Assembly: GCA_022072055.1 (NCBI GenBank)
Contig: JAJVIK010000007.1
Span: forward strand, 496,001-560,000
DNA from: a bacterium
Lineage (GTDB): Bacteria; Hinthialibacterota; Hinthialibacteria; OLB16
Length of the DNA stretch: 64,000 nt
Direction: 5' to 3'
The position numbers were made by a program, and so were the translations under genes. Below the pieces are notes generated by a model. That model had not been told where the DNA came from and did not search any database. It was given only the letters and a program-made list of their open reading frames with translations. Every line of letters begins with the position of its first letter. The first letter of the stretch is position 1. This document shows positions 7,181 to 16,752 of the stretch, in pieces.

Positions 7181-9838
7181 ATGCGAATCCGAAAGAAGCA
7201 CTCCCATCCCCTGAGGCACACATTCCCTTTGGTCGTAGCCCTGGCTCTTGCCTGCGCCTGGGGCTCGCGGGGCGTAGGCGCACCCCCCCCCATCCCCTCT
7301 CAGAATCCGGCCGGCGGCTCCAAGCGCCTGGATGAGGTGGACATCCTGGTCCTAGACAAGATGGACACTCCCTCGCTCTCCGCGAAAGCTGCCGCCGAGG
7401 ATGATTTCGGCGGACCCTTCAAGTTCGCGGAGCCGATTGCGGTCAAGGCCAATGTCCAATCTCGTGGGACCTGGGAAACCCTCTCGGATGGGAGCCGCCT
7501 ATGGCGTCTGCGGGTTTGCTCCGAGGGCGCCACTTCGCTGAACGTGGGGTTTACAAAATACTTCATGCCCAAAGGGGGACAGTTGTTCCTGTTCTCCCCG
7601 GATTACACCGAGGTGATCGGACCCTTCACCGAACGGGACAACGAGGACCACGGAGAGCTTTGGACCCCGATCCTCCGGGGGGATGAACTGGTGATCGAGG
7701 CCTGGCTCCCCAGCGGTGGAGAAAAACGTCTCAAGCTGGAACTCGGCTCGGTGAACCACGGCTTCCGCGGCTGGGACAAGGTCGAAGACCACACCTCCGG
7801 GGCCTGCAATGTGGATGTGGCCTGCCCGGAGGGGGACCCTTGGCGCGACCAGATACGATCCTCGGGGGTGTATTCGATCAACGGAACCTTCGCGTGTTCG
7901 GGGGCCTTGATCAACAACACCGCGCAAGATCAGAAGCCCTACTTCCTGTCAGCGTTCCACTGCGGAATCACCACCGGCAACGCCCCCACCATTGTGGTGT
8001 ATTGGAACTACGAAAACTCGACCTGCCGGACTCCGGGCAGCGCGCAGAGCGGGCAGAACGGGGATGGAACGATTGACCAGTTCAACACCGGCGCGATCCT
8101 TCGCGCCCAGTATTCCACCTCCGATTTCGCACTGGTGGAGCTCGATGACCCGATCAGCTCCGCGTTCAACCCCTACTGGTCCGGTTGGGATCGCGCCTCC
8201 GCGGACCCGCCCAGCGTGGTGGCCATCCATCACCCCGACACCGCCGAGAAACGGATCAGCTTTGAGAATGATCCGACAACCACCACCTCCTACCTGGAGA
8301 CCGCCACCCCCGGGAACGGCACGCATATCCGTGTGACAGACTGGGACCTGGGGACCACCGAGCCGGGCTCCTCCGGCTCCCCTCTGTATAGCCCGGAGAA
8401 ACGGATTGTGGGACAGCTGCATGGAGGCTATGCCGCCTGCGGCAACAACCTGTCCGATTGGTACGGGAGGCTGTCGGTGTCCTGGGAGGGCGGCGGGACT
8501 CCGCAGAACCGCCTCAAGAACTGGCTCGATCCGCTGAACAGCGGATCCCTAACTCTGGATGGCGCCGGATCGGCGCCATCCTTCAGCCTCTCGATCACTC
8601 CAGCGGAAGAGGGCCTCTGCGCCCCGGAAACCGGCCTCTTCACGGTGACCGTGACCCCGGCAAATGGGTTTTCCGCTCCGGTCATGCTCAGCGTGGAGGG
8701 TCTTCCCCCGGGAGTGTTGTCCTCCTTTTCCACCAATCCGGTCACCCTTCCCGGGACCAGCGACCTGATGATTTTCAATACCGACAACGGTGTGGAGGGG
8801 GATTACACACCCACGGTCAATGGAAGCGGCCTCGACCTCATCCGGAGTGCGATGTTCGATCTGATCCTCCGATCCACCCTCCCACCGGGACCGGATTTGA
8901 TTTCCCCCCCGGATGGTTCCATCGCTCAGACTGGAGGCGCGTTCACCTGGCAGCCGGTGACCTCCGCCTCCGCTTATGTCCTTGAAATCGCCGACAACCC
9001 CGAATTCAACCCGATTCTGTACACCTCACCCTCGCTGGAGGGGTTCTCTCACACACCGAATGTCCTGCTCGCGCCCGAGGTTCCCTACTTCTGGCGGGTG
9101 AGCTCCGAGAACCCGTGCGGGGTCGGCCCCGCCTCCGAGACTTTTGAGTTCAGCTTGGGCGCCGAGTCTTGCCGTCAGCCCAATTTGGCCATTCCGCATA
9201 TCGCTCCGAGCGGAGTGGCGGACACGCTTTCAGTCTCGGGAGGGGGAGTGATTCAGGATTTGAATGTCTATCTGGAGATCACTCACACGTATGTCGGGGA
9301 TCTGGTTGTCCAGCTCCAGCATGTGAACACCGGGACGACTGTCACCCTGGTGGACCGGATCGGAACCACCGGTGTGGGTTTCGGGTGTGATGGTCAGGAT
9401 ATTCAGGTGACGCTGGATGATGGCGCATCCATCTCGGTGGAGGATGTTTGCGGAGGGACTCAGCCCTCGGTGAGCGGGACCCTGCGACCCAACGGCGCGC
9501 TTTCCGCTTTCAATGGAGAAACTGTCAGCGGGGATTGGCGGCTTACCGTGATTGATGCCGCCAGCGGGGATTCGGGAACCTTGGACCAATGGTGTCTCAT
9601 CCCCTCGCTCTCCACGCCCACACCGACCCCCACGGCAACTGGGTTACTCTCCCCCACGCCCACCGTTTCCTTTACCGAGACACGAACTCCAACGGTGTCG
9701 CCGACGCCCGATTACAAGGCGACTCCGCTGCGGCCGATCCCCCTTGTGGAGGTGCTCAAAGGGGTAAGCACGGGGCCGGGCGAAAGCATTTGGGAGGCGC
9801 TCTTCGCAAGGAGCGTGACCTGGTACGACAACCCGTAA
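7181..9838 (+). CDS. Large secreted trypsin-fold protease (lysyl-endopeptidase-like) with P-domain
   Basis: 885 aa from ATG 7181; an in-frame TTG at 7139 is less likely. A signal peptide covers about res 1-35. The protease region resembles lysyl endopeptidase (Achromobacter protease I type): H260 in SAFHCG, D315 in TSDFALVELDD and S398 in GSSGSP, with several cysteines for disulfides (for example ACNVDVAC). After it come a beta-sandwich region (about res 470-570), a fibronectin-III-like module (about 575-665) and a proprotein-convertase P-domain (about 680-800, with DLVVQLQH, SGDWRLTV and DSGTLDQW). A Thr/Pro linker (PTPTPTATG) and a short tail end the protein. P-domains often assist folding or secretion. 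It is expected to be extracellular and proteolytic; cleavage after Lys is only inferred. Confidence 0.88.
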   Translation: MRIRKKHSHPLRHTFPLVVALALACAWGSRGVGAPPPIPSQNPAGGSKRLDEVDILVLDKMDTPSLSAKAAAEDDFGGPFKFAEPIAVKANVQSRGTWETLSDGSRLWRLRVCSEGATSLNVGFTKYFMPKGGQLFLFSPDYTEVIGPFTERDNEDHGELWTPILRGDELVIEAWLPSGGEKRLKLELGSVNHGFRGWDKVEDHTSGACNVDVACPEGDPWRDQIRSSGVYSINGTFACSGALINNTAQDQKPYFLSAFHCGITTGNAPTIVVYWNYENSTCRTPGSAQSGQNGDGTIDQFNTGAILRAQYSTSDFALVELDDPISSAFNPYWSGWDRASADPPSVVAIHHPDTAEKRISFENDPTTTTSYLETATPGNGTHIRVTDWDLGTTEPGSSGSPLYSPEKRIVGQLHGGYAACGNNLSDWYGRLSVSWEGGGTPQNRLKNWLDPLNSGSLTLDGAGSAPSFSLSITPAEEGLCAPETGLFTVTVTPANGFSAPVMLSVEGLPPGVLSSFSTNPVTLPGTSDLMIFNTDNGVEGDYTPTVNGSGLDLIRSAMFDLILRSTLPPGPDLISPPDGSIAQTGGAFTWQPVTSASAYVLEIADNPEFNPILYTSPSLEGFSHTPNVLLAPEVPYFWRVSSENPCGVGPASETFEFSLGAESCRQPNLAIPHIAPSGVADTLSVSGGGVIQDLNVYLEITHTYVGDLVVQLQHVNTGTTVTLVDRIGTTGVGFGCDGQDIQVTLDDGASISVEDVCGGTQPSVSGTLRPNGALSAFNGETVSGDWRLTVIDAASGDSGTLDQWCLIPSLSTPTPTPTATGLLSPTPTVSFTETRTPTVSPTPDYKATPLRPIPLVEVLKGVSTGPGESIWEALFARSVTWYDNP

Positions 9839-9910
9839 AAAGACGGCTCGCCGGACCCCTTCAGAATGCTCAACTTACGAAGCATCTAGGACGCTTCAGT
9901 GAAAAAAGTG

Positions 9911-9937
9911 TTGGCAAGAGTGCCGAAAGGGTATAAT
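9911..9937 (+). promoter_or_regulatory. Possible promoter upstream of the STAS gene
   Basis: A perfect TATAAT (9932-9937) follows TTGGCA (9911-9916) with a 15-base spacer. It lies in an AT-rich intergenic block (9839-10096) and may be the upstream member of a tandem pair. Confidence 0.4.
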
Positions 9938-10001
9938 AAGTCAAGTGAAATCTCTTGTTCTTGGGGCCAGGATATTGAATTAAATGATTCTATTGTTTTT
10001 C

Positions 10002-10030
10002 TTGACAAGTATTGTTTAATCGCCTAAATT
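10002..10030 (+). promoter_or_regulatory. Sigma-70-type promoter of the STAS gene
   Basis: Consensus TTGACA (10002-10007), a 17-base spacer and TAAATT (10025-10030), about 67 bases before the start codon. This is one of the best promoter matches in the window. Confidence 0.6.
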
Positions 10031-10096
10031 GCCTTCCTCGAATGAGGGTGCCGCTGTCGCAAGACACCAGAACGACAACGTGAAGGAGGCAACCAG

Positions 10097-10420
10097 ATGA
10101 TCACGGCAAGCGCGGAAGCGACAGTGGGCGAAGTGGGGATGGGAGTTGTGATGGTGGCGGATCCCCTTACCGGCGATGACCGTCTGGGGGAAGCCAAGCA
10201 GCTCTTCCGTTCGCTGATTCAGAGCGGGCGGCGCGAGGTGGTTCTCGATCTTTCCGGCGTGCGCGCGGTGACCTCCGATCTGATTTCCTTTCTGCTGATG
10301 TGCGACATGGAATGCAACCGTCGGGGGACCCATTTGCTGGTCAGGAATGTGACCCTTGAGCTGATGAAGGCGTTTCGTTTCGCGGGCCTGAATCAGGTGA
10401 TTGAGTTCGAGGCGCTCTAG
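10097..10420 (+). CDS. STAS-domain protein (anti-sigma-factor-antagonist type)
   Basis: 107 aa, a single STAS domain. ATG 10097 has AAGGAGG 7 bases upstream. VVLDLSGVRAVTSDLISFLL matches the central STAS strand-loop-helix. The usual D-S-S-G phosphorylation loop reads T-S-D-L, so a serine is present but the motif is degenerate. SpoIIAA-like proteins bind an anti-sigma kinase and release a sigma factor; no kinase or phosphatase partner lies nearby. The strong promoter and ribosome site suggest it is well expressed. It could also act in a stressosome-like or lipid-asymmetry context, but the sequence does not decide. Confidence 0.8.
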   Translation: MITASAEATVGEVGMGVVMVADPLTGDDRLGEAKQLFRSLIQSGRREVVLDLSGVRAVTSDLISFLLMCDMECNRRGTHLLVRNVTLELMKAFRFAGLNQVIEFEAL

Positions 10421-10464
10421 TAGTCCGTCCGAGGGATATTGACGGGTGGCAAGATCCCTAGAAT

Positions 10465-10538
10465 GGAGGGACGCATTCCATTGCGTCCTGCCTTCGATAC
10501 CTCGCCCCTGGCGTGGACCCGACGGAGCGGGTCCCTCC
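10465..10538 (+). repeat. Dispersed palindromic repeat, copy D (two inverted units)
   Basis: 10465-10488 reads GGAGGGACGC...GCGTCC and 10515-10538 reads GGACCCGACGGAGCGGGTCC followed by CTCC, the reverse of the same core. It lies between the convergent STAS and glycosyltransferase genes and could terminate both. Confidence 0.6.
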
Positions 10539-10549
10539 ACCCGACAGCT

Positions 10550-12181
10550 CTAACGCCTGCGATGGAAGAGAACCTCGTGTTGTCCCTGCCAGATCTCCGA
10601 GCTTTCCTCCATGAGTCGGTTCCAGAGGCGCGCGCCGCTCGCGCTTCTTGAGGCCGCCTCGAATTTTCTTCGCGTTCCCACCACCCACACCTCACCCGTG
10701 GAGTCCAGTATACGGTTCATCGCGGTGGCGTCCTTGAGGATCGGAGTCGCGGTGTGGGGATGGAACTCCATGCCTTTGGGATCGACATCCGGGTACATGA
10801 AATCCGGGAGCCTCAGGTAGTACGCCGTGGGGATGGCATCGGCGCTGACCAAGGTTGAGCGGGATCTCGATCCGCTTGCCTCGGTCCTTGCACCCTCCTT
10901 TGTCTGAACTCCCGGGTCGGCATTGAAGATCGCGGCCAATCCGCGCCAGTCGGCGACCTCGCGCGCGAGGGTCTTGCGGCTTCCCCGAACCACCGCAGCG
11001 GTCCCACACTCGGCGAGCAGGACATTCTGAATCACGGACTGCGCGGCCACCGCGAGCACGGCCACCGCGAGGGCATCCCTCCAGGTGGGTCTCGCGCGGA
11101 GGGAGAGGCGCACATTGAAAAAATCCTTGAGCGCCTCCAACGCCCACCCCAAGGGAAGCGCGGCAAGAATGAGCACAAACGCGAAGGCGTGATAGATGAA
11201 TCGGTCCCGATAGTGCGGAACAAGCAGGGAATGCACCAGGATCGGGGCCCAGGCGGCGCACAGGACCATCCAACCGGGACGGCCCTTTCGCCACGCCATG
11301 ACCGTTCCCGCAAGCGCCAGTGCAAGGAACGCGAGTCCGAAGTTCTCGCGCAAGAAAAGCGCGTAATACCCGGGACTGTATGGGAGTTTGAGAAGTCCGA
11401 AGCCGGCATACACCGCGTCCGGGTTCAGCACCCACAGCAGCGTCAATGTGGCCACGCTCGCCGCCGCTCCCGAAAGGAAGTATCGAAGGCTCCTTCCGAA
11501 CTCGCAGTCTTGGCTCTTGCCGCGACGCCAACACCAGGCCAGGCGCATCAGCAGATACGCCGGAAGAAAAGAGACCGCCAGCACCGTGGTGGCGCTGGCA
11601 AGCAACGAAAGCGCAATCCAGCCCGCGAGCGGAGCAAGACGGAGCAGGCGGAGCGCGAGTCCCGGTTTCCGCCCGGACACCTTGGGCGGCTCCGCCATCG
11701 GATGTCCCAGGCAGTTGCACTCCAGGATCTTCCAGGCCGAAACCACCATCAGCACGAAGAGGAATTGCTGAAGGCCGTAGAACCGTCCGATCCGGCCCCA
11801 GGTGACAGTCCAGGGCCAGACCGCGAAGAGGAACCCCGCGGCGCGCCCGGTCCAGGACCCGAACCAGTGCGAGGACCAGAGATAGATCCAAAGGGTGGTC
11901 AGAATCCCAAACAGCGCCGCGGGAACCCGCGCGCTCCATTCGGATTCCCCGAAAAACCGGAACATTTCGGCGGTCAGCCATTTGTAGAGCAGTCCGTTCG
12001 GCTCGGACTTGCCGGAGGGAAGCTCAAAGTGCCCGGTTTGGAGATAGGTCCGCGCGACCAGGGCGTTTTCGGCCTCGTCATAATAGAAGCTCAAGGCTCC
12101 AAGCCCATGCAGGCGCAAGAGGCCCGCAAGCGCAAGCAGCAGGAGCATGTCCCAAAGCCAATAGCGTCGATCCAGGGTCAC
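10550..12181 (-). CDS. GT39/ArnT-like membrane glycosyltransferase
   Basis: 543 aa, with GTG at 12181 as the first usable start. Multiple hydrophobic helices span roughly res 10-380. The first periplasmic loop carries SFYYDEAENALVART, the acidic D-E motif of PMT/ArnT-type (PF13231-like) glycosyltransferases that use polyprenyl-phosphate sugars. LLRLHGLGALSF before it is typical. The C-terminal ~150 residues are soluble. It likely transfers a sugar from a lipid carrier to a lipid, glycan or protein on the outer face of the inner membrane; the acceptor is unknown. The hydrolase at 12278-13216 lies just upstream on the same strand with a 96-base gap. Confidence 0.85.
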   Translation of the reverse strand: MTLDRRYWLWDMLLLLALAGLLRLHGLGALSFYYDEAENALVARTYLQTGHFELPSGKSEPNGLLYKWLTAEMFRFFGESEWSARVPAALFGILTTLWIYLWSSHWFGSWTGRAAGFLFAVWPWTVTWGRIGRFYGLQQFLFVLMVVSAWKILECNCLGHPMAEPPKVSGRKPGLALRLLRLAPLAGWIALSLLASATTVLAVSFLPAYLLMRLAWCWRRGKSQDCEFGRSLRYFLSGAAASVATLTLLWVLNPDAVYAGFGLLKLPYSPGYYALFLRENFGLAFLALALAGTVMAWRKGRPGWMVLCAAWAPILVHSLLVPHYRDRFIYHAFAFVLILAALPLGWALEALKDFFNVRLSLRARPTWRDALAVAVLAVAAQSVIQNVLLAECGTAAVVRGSRKTLAREVADWRGLAAIFNADPGVQTKEGARTEASGSRSRSTLVSADAIPTAYYLRLPDFMYPDVDPKGMEFHPHTATPILKDATAMNRILDSTGEVWVVGTRRKFEAASRSASGARLWNRLMEESSEIWQGQHEVLFHRRR

Positions 12182-12277
12182 GGTCTCAGGGTCTCTCGGG
12201 TCGCGCTTGAGTGCAATCCGGGAATTGTCCGCGCCGACGCGGTTTTGCGCAAGGATGGGAGGATCGGCGCGCGAGAC

Positions 12278-13216
12278 TCAGTTCTTGAAGTAGTCGAAGA
12301 TGTAGCGAACCAGTTTCTCGGGTTCGTCCTCGGAGGCGAAATGCCCGCATTCGGGGATCGAAAGGAATTGGGAGCGCGGGATGGCTCCCGCCAGGCGCCT
12401 GCTGTAATTCGGCGACTGAATCGGATCGAACCGCCCGGCGATGACCAGTGTCGGAACTCGGATCTTACGAAGCGCTCCTTCCACACGGCGCACATCGCGG
12501 GGATCGAGCGCCTCAGCGGCGCGAATCAAGTTCCTCTTGCCCTCCGCTCCTTGCCAGGGGGCGGCATAATTGTCCACCACCCCGCGCGAAAGCAGCGCCT
12601 GCTGATAAACTCCGCGCTTGAGATAGCCCTTGAGGCCCGGCCTCGCGCCGAAGAAATTGGAGGTGAAGCGCCCCCATCCCGGTTCGGCGAGCAGTTCGGC
12701 GTAATCGCTCGGCCAGGACTCGAAGCAGACCGAGTTGACCAGGACCAGCCCCTTGACCCTGCGCGGGTACTTGACCGCGAGGATCTGCGCCACTCCCCCG
12801 CCGATGTCTTGCCCCACGATGATTGCGCTTTCGATTCCGATATGGTCCATCCATTCGGCGATAAGCGGTGCCTGAGCGGCCAGGCTTCGGTCCGTGGAAG
12901 GCTCCGCGGTGGATTTCCCATACCCCACGAAGTCGGGCGCGCAGACCCGATAACGGCGAGCGAGCAGGGGAATCACATGGCGCCATTCGTAGGAGGAAGT
13001 CGGGAAGGAGTGGAGCAGGACAATCGGCGGGCCATCCCCCATTTCGAGGAAGCGGATGCGCTTGCCGCGCACCTCGACCGATTGTTCGCGCGCGTCCGGC
13101 GGAAGCGATTCATACCGGCGCATGGCGCGCAGCTCGGACCGGGTGTAGGGGGCCTCCACACACCCCAACAGCACCACCGCCAAGAGCGCGGATAGGATTC
13201 GACCAAGCGGCCTCAT
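12278..13216 (-). CDS. Alpha/beta-hydrolase lipoprotein with Asp nucleophile
   Basis: 312 aa. The N-terminus has a lipobox, VVLLGC with Cys19, so it is probably a lipoprotein. The fold motifs are HSFPTSSYEW (oxyanion loop, res 69-78), the nucleophile elbow V-G-Q-D137-I-G-G, GRFDPIQSP (acid region) and ECGHFASEDEPEKL (catalytic His). An Asp nucleophile points to the haloalkane dehalogenase / epoxide hydrolase / fluoroacetate dehalogenase group, not to Ser esterases. Asp then His would hydrolyse through an alkyl-enzyme ester. An outer-membrane or periplasmic lipoprotein form is unusual for that group. Substrate is unknown. Confidence 0.85.
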   Translation of the reverse strand: MRPLGRILSALLAVVLLGCVEAPYTRSELRAMRRYESLPPDAREQSVEVRGKRIRFLEMGDGPPIVLLHSFPTSSYEWRHVIPLLARRYRVCAPDFVGYGKSTAEPSTDRSLAAQAPLIAEWMDHIGIESAIIVGQDIGGGVAQILAVKYPRRVKGLVLVNSVCFESWPSDYAELLAEPGWGRFTSNFFGARPGLKGYLKRGVYQQALLSRGVVDNYAAPWQGAEGKRNLIRAAEALDPRDVRRVEGALRKIRVPTLVIAGRFDPIQSPNYSRRLAGAIPRSQFLSIPECGHFASEDEPEKLVRYIFDYFKN

Positions 13217-13259
13217 GGGGAAAAGATTGCGCGCGCCCTATCCCGATGTCAACAACGCC

Positions 13260-14702
13260 CTATGGTTGCCACCACCGTCTCCGGCGACCATCCGGCCAGG
13301 GCCAACGCTCCATCAGGATTCGCCGCAAGCGTGTCCAAGTCCGCGAAGGCTCCCGCCGCTCGCGGCTGGTGAACACGGAATCCAGGACCAGCTCCAAGGA
13401 GGCCAACTCCCGTTGGATCGGAAGCAAGTCCTCCTCGAACCACGCCCGATTGTCCGCCGCAAGAGCCGGATTGGCCGCCCACTCCCGCAGCGCGCGGGTG
13501 GTCTCCCGGAAGCTCCACTGGTTCCGCACAAACTCCTCCGCGCGCGCGGCCATTTCGGCCAAGCCCTCCCGATTCCGGATCGCCCCCGAGATCACGCTCG
13601 CGGAGGCCGCCGGGTCTCCCGGGATCATTCCCAAGGCCAGTCCTTTCTCGACCAACTCCCTTGAGGGCGCGGAAACCGGGGTGGTGGCCACCGCGACTCC
13701 GCGCGCCATCCACGACAGGAACCGGGACCGCACCCCATAGTGGCTTTCAGACACATCCAGATCGAAGTTCAGGCCCAGGTCGGCCTCGGACTCGTATTCG
13801 ATCACCTGCTCTTGCGGCACCCAACCCTCCAAGAAGAACCGCTCCCGGACCGGCGAGTCCCGAATCCAACCCTTGAAGGTTTCGTATCCCCGGTCGTAGT
13901 GGCCCCCGATCCCGCCGCCCAGGCAGACAAAACGCGCCGCGGGGTTGTCCAGGAGAACCCGTTCCAGGGTGGCGAAGAAAGCGCGCGTGTCCTGCCAGGT
14001 GTTGAATCCCCCCGAAGAGAACAGGACAAAGGAATCCTCCGGACAAAGCCGCCCCCGAATCCGCCCGGTCCTCGGCAATCGTCGCGGGCTATCCGGTGGA
14101 AGCCCGGAAGGTTTGAGGGTCACCAGTTGCTCGTCCAGATTGGCCGGGTTGAGCCGGCCCACCATCCCCAGCTCCCCCATCACCATGTCGGCCTGACGCG
14201 CGGTGGCGGCGCTGAAGCGATCCCCGCGCAGGAGCATCCGCTTGTACACCGCGAAGGTCTCAAAGGTATCCTCGGCGTCCGGCGACTCCATCCGCAACTG
14301 CAACTCGGGGATGAACGCGCCGTAAAGGTCGTACCAGAGCGGGAGACGGTGTTTGAGTTCCGTGGTCACCCAGGTGGCCACGACGGACCCCGCGCTGATC
14401 ACCGCGTCCGGATTGAACGCCGAAAGCGACATCTGAACCTGCCGGACCACCCTTTTGCGATTGTCGCGCGTGGTCTCCGGATAGGCCTGATGCTCAAATC
14501 CCGGAGCGATCTCCTCGGGGTTTCGGAGGTATTCGATTTGGGGGCTTTCGGTCTGTCCGAACTCCAGGGTGACCGCGCGGATGGCGTGACCGTCCTCCAG
14601 CAGCGGCTGGATCAACTGCCAGGTTCCATCCGAGAGCGCGGTCCGCGGACGAGGCGAGCGGTAAAAGGGAAGGGGACCCACCCCCACGATGAACAGTTTC
14701 AT
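13260..14702 (-). CDS. GT-B-type glycosyltransferase
   Basis: 480 aa. ATG 14702 overlaps the helicase stop by 4 bases (ATGA), so translation is probably coupled. MKLFIVGVGPLPF opens the first Rossmann domain. The C-terminal domain has FVLFSSGGFNTWQDT, FVCLGGGIGGHYDRG and DLGLNFDLDVSESHYGVRSR followed by RGVAVATT, the arrangement of family 4-like nucleotide-sugar-binding domains. No membrane segment or signal is present, so it is cytoplasmic and would use a nucleotide sugar. The acceptor is not evident; several other glycosyltransferases in the window suggest surface glycan synthesis. Confidence 0.8.
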   Translation of the reverse strand: MKLFIVGVGPLPFYRSPRPRTALSDGTWQLIQPLLEDGHAIRAVTLEFGQTESPQIEYLRNPEEIAPGFEHQAYPETTRDNRKRVVRQVQMSLSAFNPDAVISAGSVVATWVTTELKHRLPLWYDLYGAFIPELQLRMESPDAEDTFETFAVYKRMLLRGDRFSAATARQADMVMGELGMVGRLNPANLDEQLVTLKPSGLPPDSPRRLPRTGRIRGRLCPEDSFVLFSSGGFNTWQDTRAFFATLERVLLDNPAARFVCLGGGIGGHYDRGYETFKGWIRDSPVRERFFLEGWVPQEQVIEYESEADLGLNFDLDVSESHYGVRSRFLSWMARGVAVATTPVSAPSRELVEKGLALGMIPGDPAASASVISGAIRNREGLAEMAARAEEFVRNQWSFRETTRALREWAANPALAADNRAWFEEDLLPIQRELASLELVLDSVFTSRERREPSRTWTRLRRILMERWPWPDGRRRRWWQP

Positions 14703-16708
14703 GGCGAGACCGATGTTACGAAGTTTGGGGCTGGAAACGTATCCTCCTCCTCCAGAACCCGCTGGTTGCTCATCTGGTAGCGGAGGCACTCGCTGGGGAG
14801 CTCCTCCAGGAAGCGCGATTCCACGCTCGCCTTGGTCCGACCCCGCACGGTGCGGGTGGCGGTGGTGGTGAGGGTCAGGTGCTTACGGGCGCGGGTCATG
14901 CCGACATAGAACAAGCGGCGCTCCTCGGCCACATCCGTGGCCGGCGCGATCGCGCGGGCGTGCGGCAGCAGCCCCTCCTCCAGTCCGACAATAAACACCA
15001 CCGGGAATTCCAGCCCCTTCGCGGCGTGCAGCGTCATCAGGCGCACCGTGTCCTCCTCGAACTTCTTCTCTTTGAGGTTTCGCCGGAAATCATCCGCCAG
15101 GGAAGCCTCCTGGAGGAATTCGAGCAAGTTCGCCTTGGGATGCTCGCGCGCGTAGCCCTCCGCCGCGCCGGCCATCTCGAGGGTGATTTCCTTGCGGGCC
15201 TCGTAAGCGGCCTGTGAAGGTGAGGTCTTCTCAAGCTCCTCCAGATATCCGCTGTGGTGGATCAGGTGAAGGATGCCGGCTCCGAGGCCCTTCTCGCGCA
15301 GCGCGGCCTGAGTCCCGGCCAGGAGTCGGAGAAACTCCTCGATCCCGGCGCGCGCGCTGTCGGGAAGGTTCAAGCGGCTCGCGCCGCGCAGAGCCTCCAT
15401 CAGCGGTTTGCCCCTCGCGGCGGCGGCCTCGTTGAGGCGCTCCAGGGCCGTGTCCCCGATCCCGCGCCTGGGCACATTGAGGATCCGGCGCAGGGCGATG
15501 TCATCCCTCGGATTGGCCAGCACGCGCAAGTATGAGGCGATGTCCTTGACCTCCTTGCGGTCGAAAAATTCCATCCCCCCGATCACCACATAGGGGATCC
15601 GCAGTTGCCGGAAAAGGATCTCGAAGGGACGCGACTGGATGTTGGAGCGATACAGCACCCCGAAATCGGACCAGGCCAGGTTGAAGCGCGCGCGCACCTC
15701 CTTGATTCGCGCCGCCACGCACGAGGCTTCGTCGTTCTCGTCCGTGGCGGTCACTAGGTCGATCTTCCATCCGGCGCCTTCCTTGGACCACAGATTCTTG
15801 GCGCGCCGCTCGCTGTTGCGCGCGATCACCGCGTTGGCCGCGCGCAGGATGGTCTCGGTGGAGCGATAGTTTCGGTCGAGCGTGATCGCGCGGGCATCCG
15901 GAAAGGCGCGCTCGAACTCCAGGATATTGGCGGTCTCCGCGCCGCGCCAGCCATAAATGCTTTGGTCGTCATCCCCCACCACGCACAGGTTGCGATGCTC
16001 CAGCGCGAGCTTTCTCGCGATCTCGAATTGCAGCGCGTTGGTGTCCTGGTATTCGTCGATCAAGAGGTGATGGTGACGTTCGCGGAGGCGCGCGAGGGCC
16101 TCGGGGTTCTCCGTGAGCAACCGGTTCACCAGGCCGAGGAGATCATCAAAATCCACCGCGTCGCGGGCCCGCAGGGCCTGCTGGTACTTGCTCCACAGCG
16201 CGGGCAGGAGCTCATCGTACTTGTCGTAACGAAAGGGCTCATATGTGTCGGGCGCAAGGCCCCGATTCTTCGCCCGGCTGATGCGGTAGCTGAAAAAACC
16301 GACATCGAAGGCCTCCTTGCCGGTGGAAAACTCGGACAGGCAACGCGCGAGCAGCGCGCGCTGGTCGGAGGCGTCATAGATGGTGAAACGCTTCGAGTAC
16401 CCGAGCGATTCGATTTCCTTGCGCAACACCCCGGCGCAGAAGGAGTGGAAGGTCGAGACCTGGAGCGCCTTGGCCGACTTCTCGCCGACCAGCCGTCCCA
16501 CACGCTCCTTCATCTCGGCGGCAGCGCGGTTGGTGAAGGTCACCGCAAGAATGTTTTCCGGTTGGGTTTCATGGTTCGCCAGCAAGTGCGCGATTCGCGC
16601 GGTGATGACACGGGTCTTGCCCGATCCGGCTCCTGCCAGGACCAGCAGGGGAGAGCCGCGGTGTTCCACCGCCGCGCGCTGTTCGGGATTGAGTCGGGAG
16701 AGGTCCAT
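14699..16708 (-). CDS. Rep/UvrD-type 3'-5' DNA helicase
   Basis: 669 aa, the size of E. coli Rep. The superfamily I motifs run in order: LAGAGSGKT (Walker A), AVTFTNRAA (Ia), DEYQDTN (Walker B), VGDDDQSIYGWRGA (III), NYRSTETIL (IV), TLHAAKGLEF (V) and GMTRARKHL (VI). It unwinds DNA 3' to 5' with ATP, in repair or replication restart. ATG 16708 gives the usual N-terminus (MDLSRLNPEQRAAVE). A TTG at 16756, overlapping the upstream stop as TTGA, would add 16 residues and cannot be excluded. It is coupled to the glycosyltransferase that follows, an unrelated function. Confidence 0.93.
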   Translation of the reverse strand: MDLSRLNPEQRAAVEHRGSPLLVLAGAGSGKTRVITARIAHLLANHETQPENILAVTFTNRAAAEMKERVGRLVGEKSAKALQVSTFHSFCAGVLRKEIESLGYSKRFTIYDASDQRALLARCLSEFSTGKEAFDVGFFSYRISRAKNRGLAPDTYEPFRYDKYDELLPALWSKYQQALRARDAVDFDDLLGLVNRLLTENPEALARLRERHHHLLIDEYQDTNALQFEIARKLALEHRNLCVVGDDDQSIYGWRGAETANILEFERAFPDARAITLDRNYRSTETILRAANAVIARNSERRAKNLWSKEGAGWKIDLVTATDENDEASCVAARIKEVRARFNLAWSDFGVLYRSNIQSRPFEILFRQLRIPYVVIGGMEFFDRKEVKDIASYLRVLANPRDDIALRRILNVPRRGIGDTALERLNEAAAARGKPLMEALRGASRLNLPDSARAGIEEFLRLLAGTQAALREKGLGAGILHLIHHSGYLEELEKTSPSQAAYEARKEITLEMAGAAEGYAREHPKANLLEFLQEASLADDFRRNLKEKKFEEDTVRLMTLHAAKGLEFPVVFIVGLEEGLLPHARAIAPATDVAEERRLFYVGMTRARKHLTLTTTATRTVRGRTKASVESRFLEELPSECLRYQMSNQRVLEEEDTFPAPNFVTSVSP

Positions 16709-16752
16709 CGAAACGAAGGACGGGTTATACGCCGGATCGAGTCCGGTTTCAA

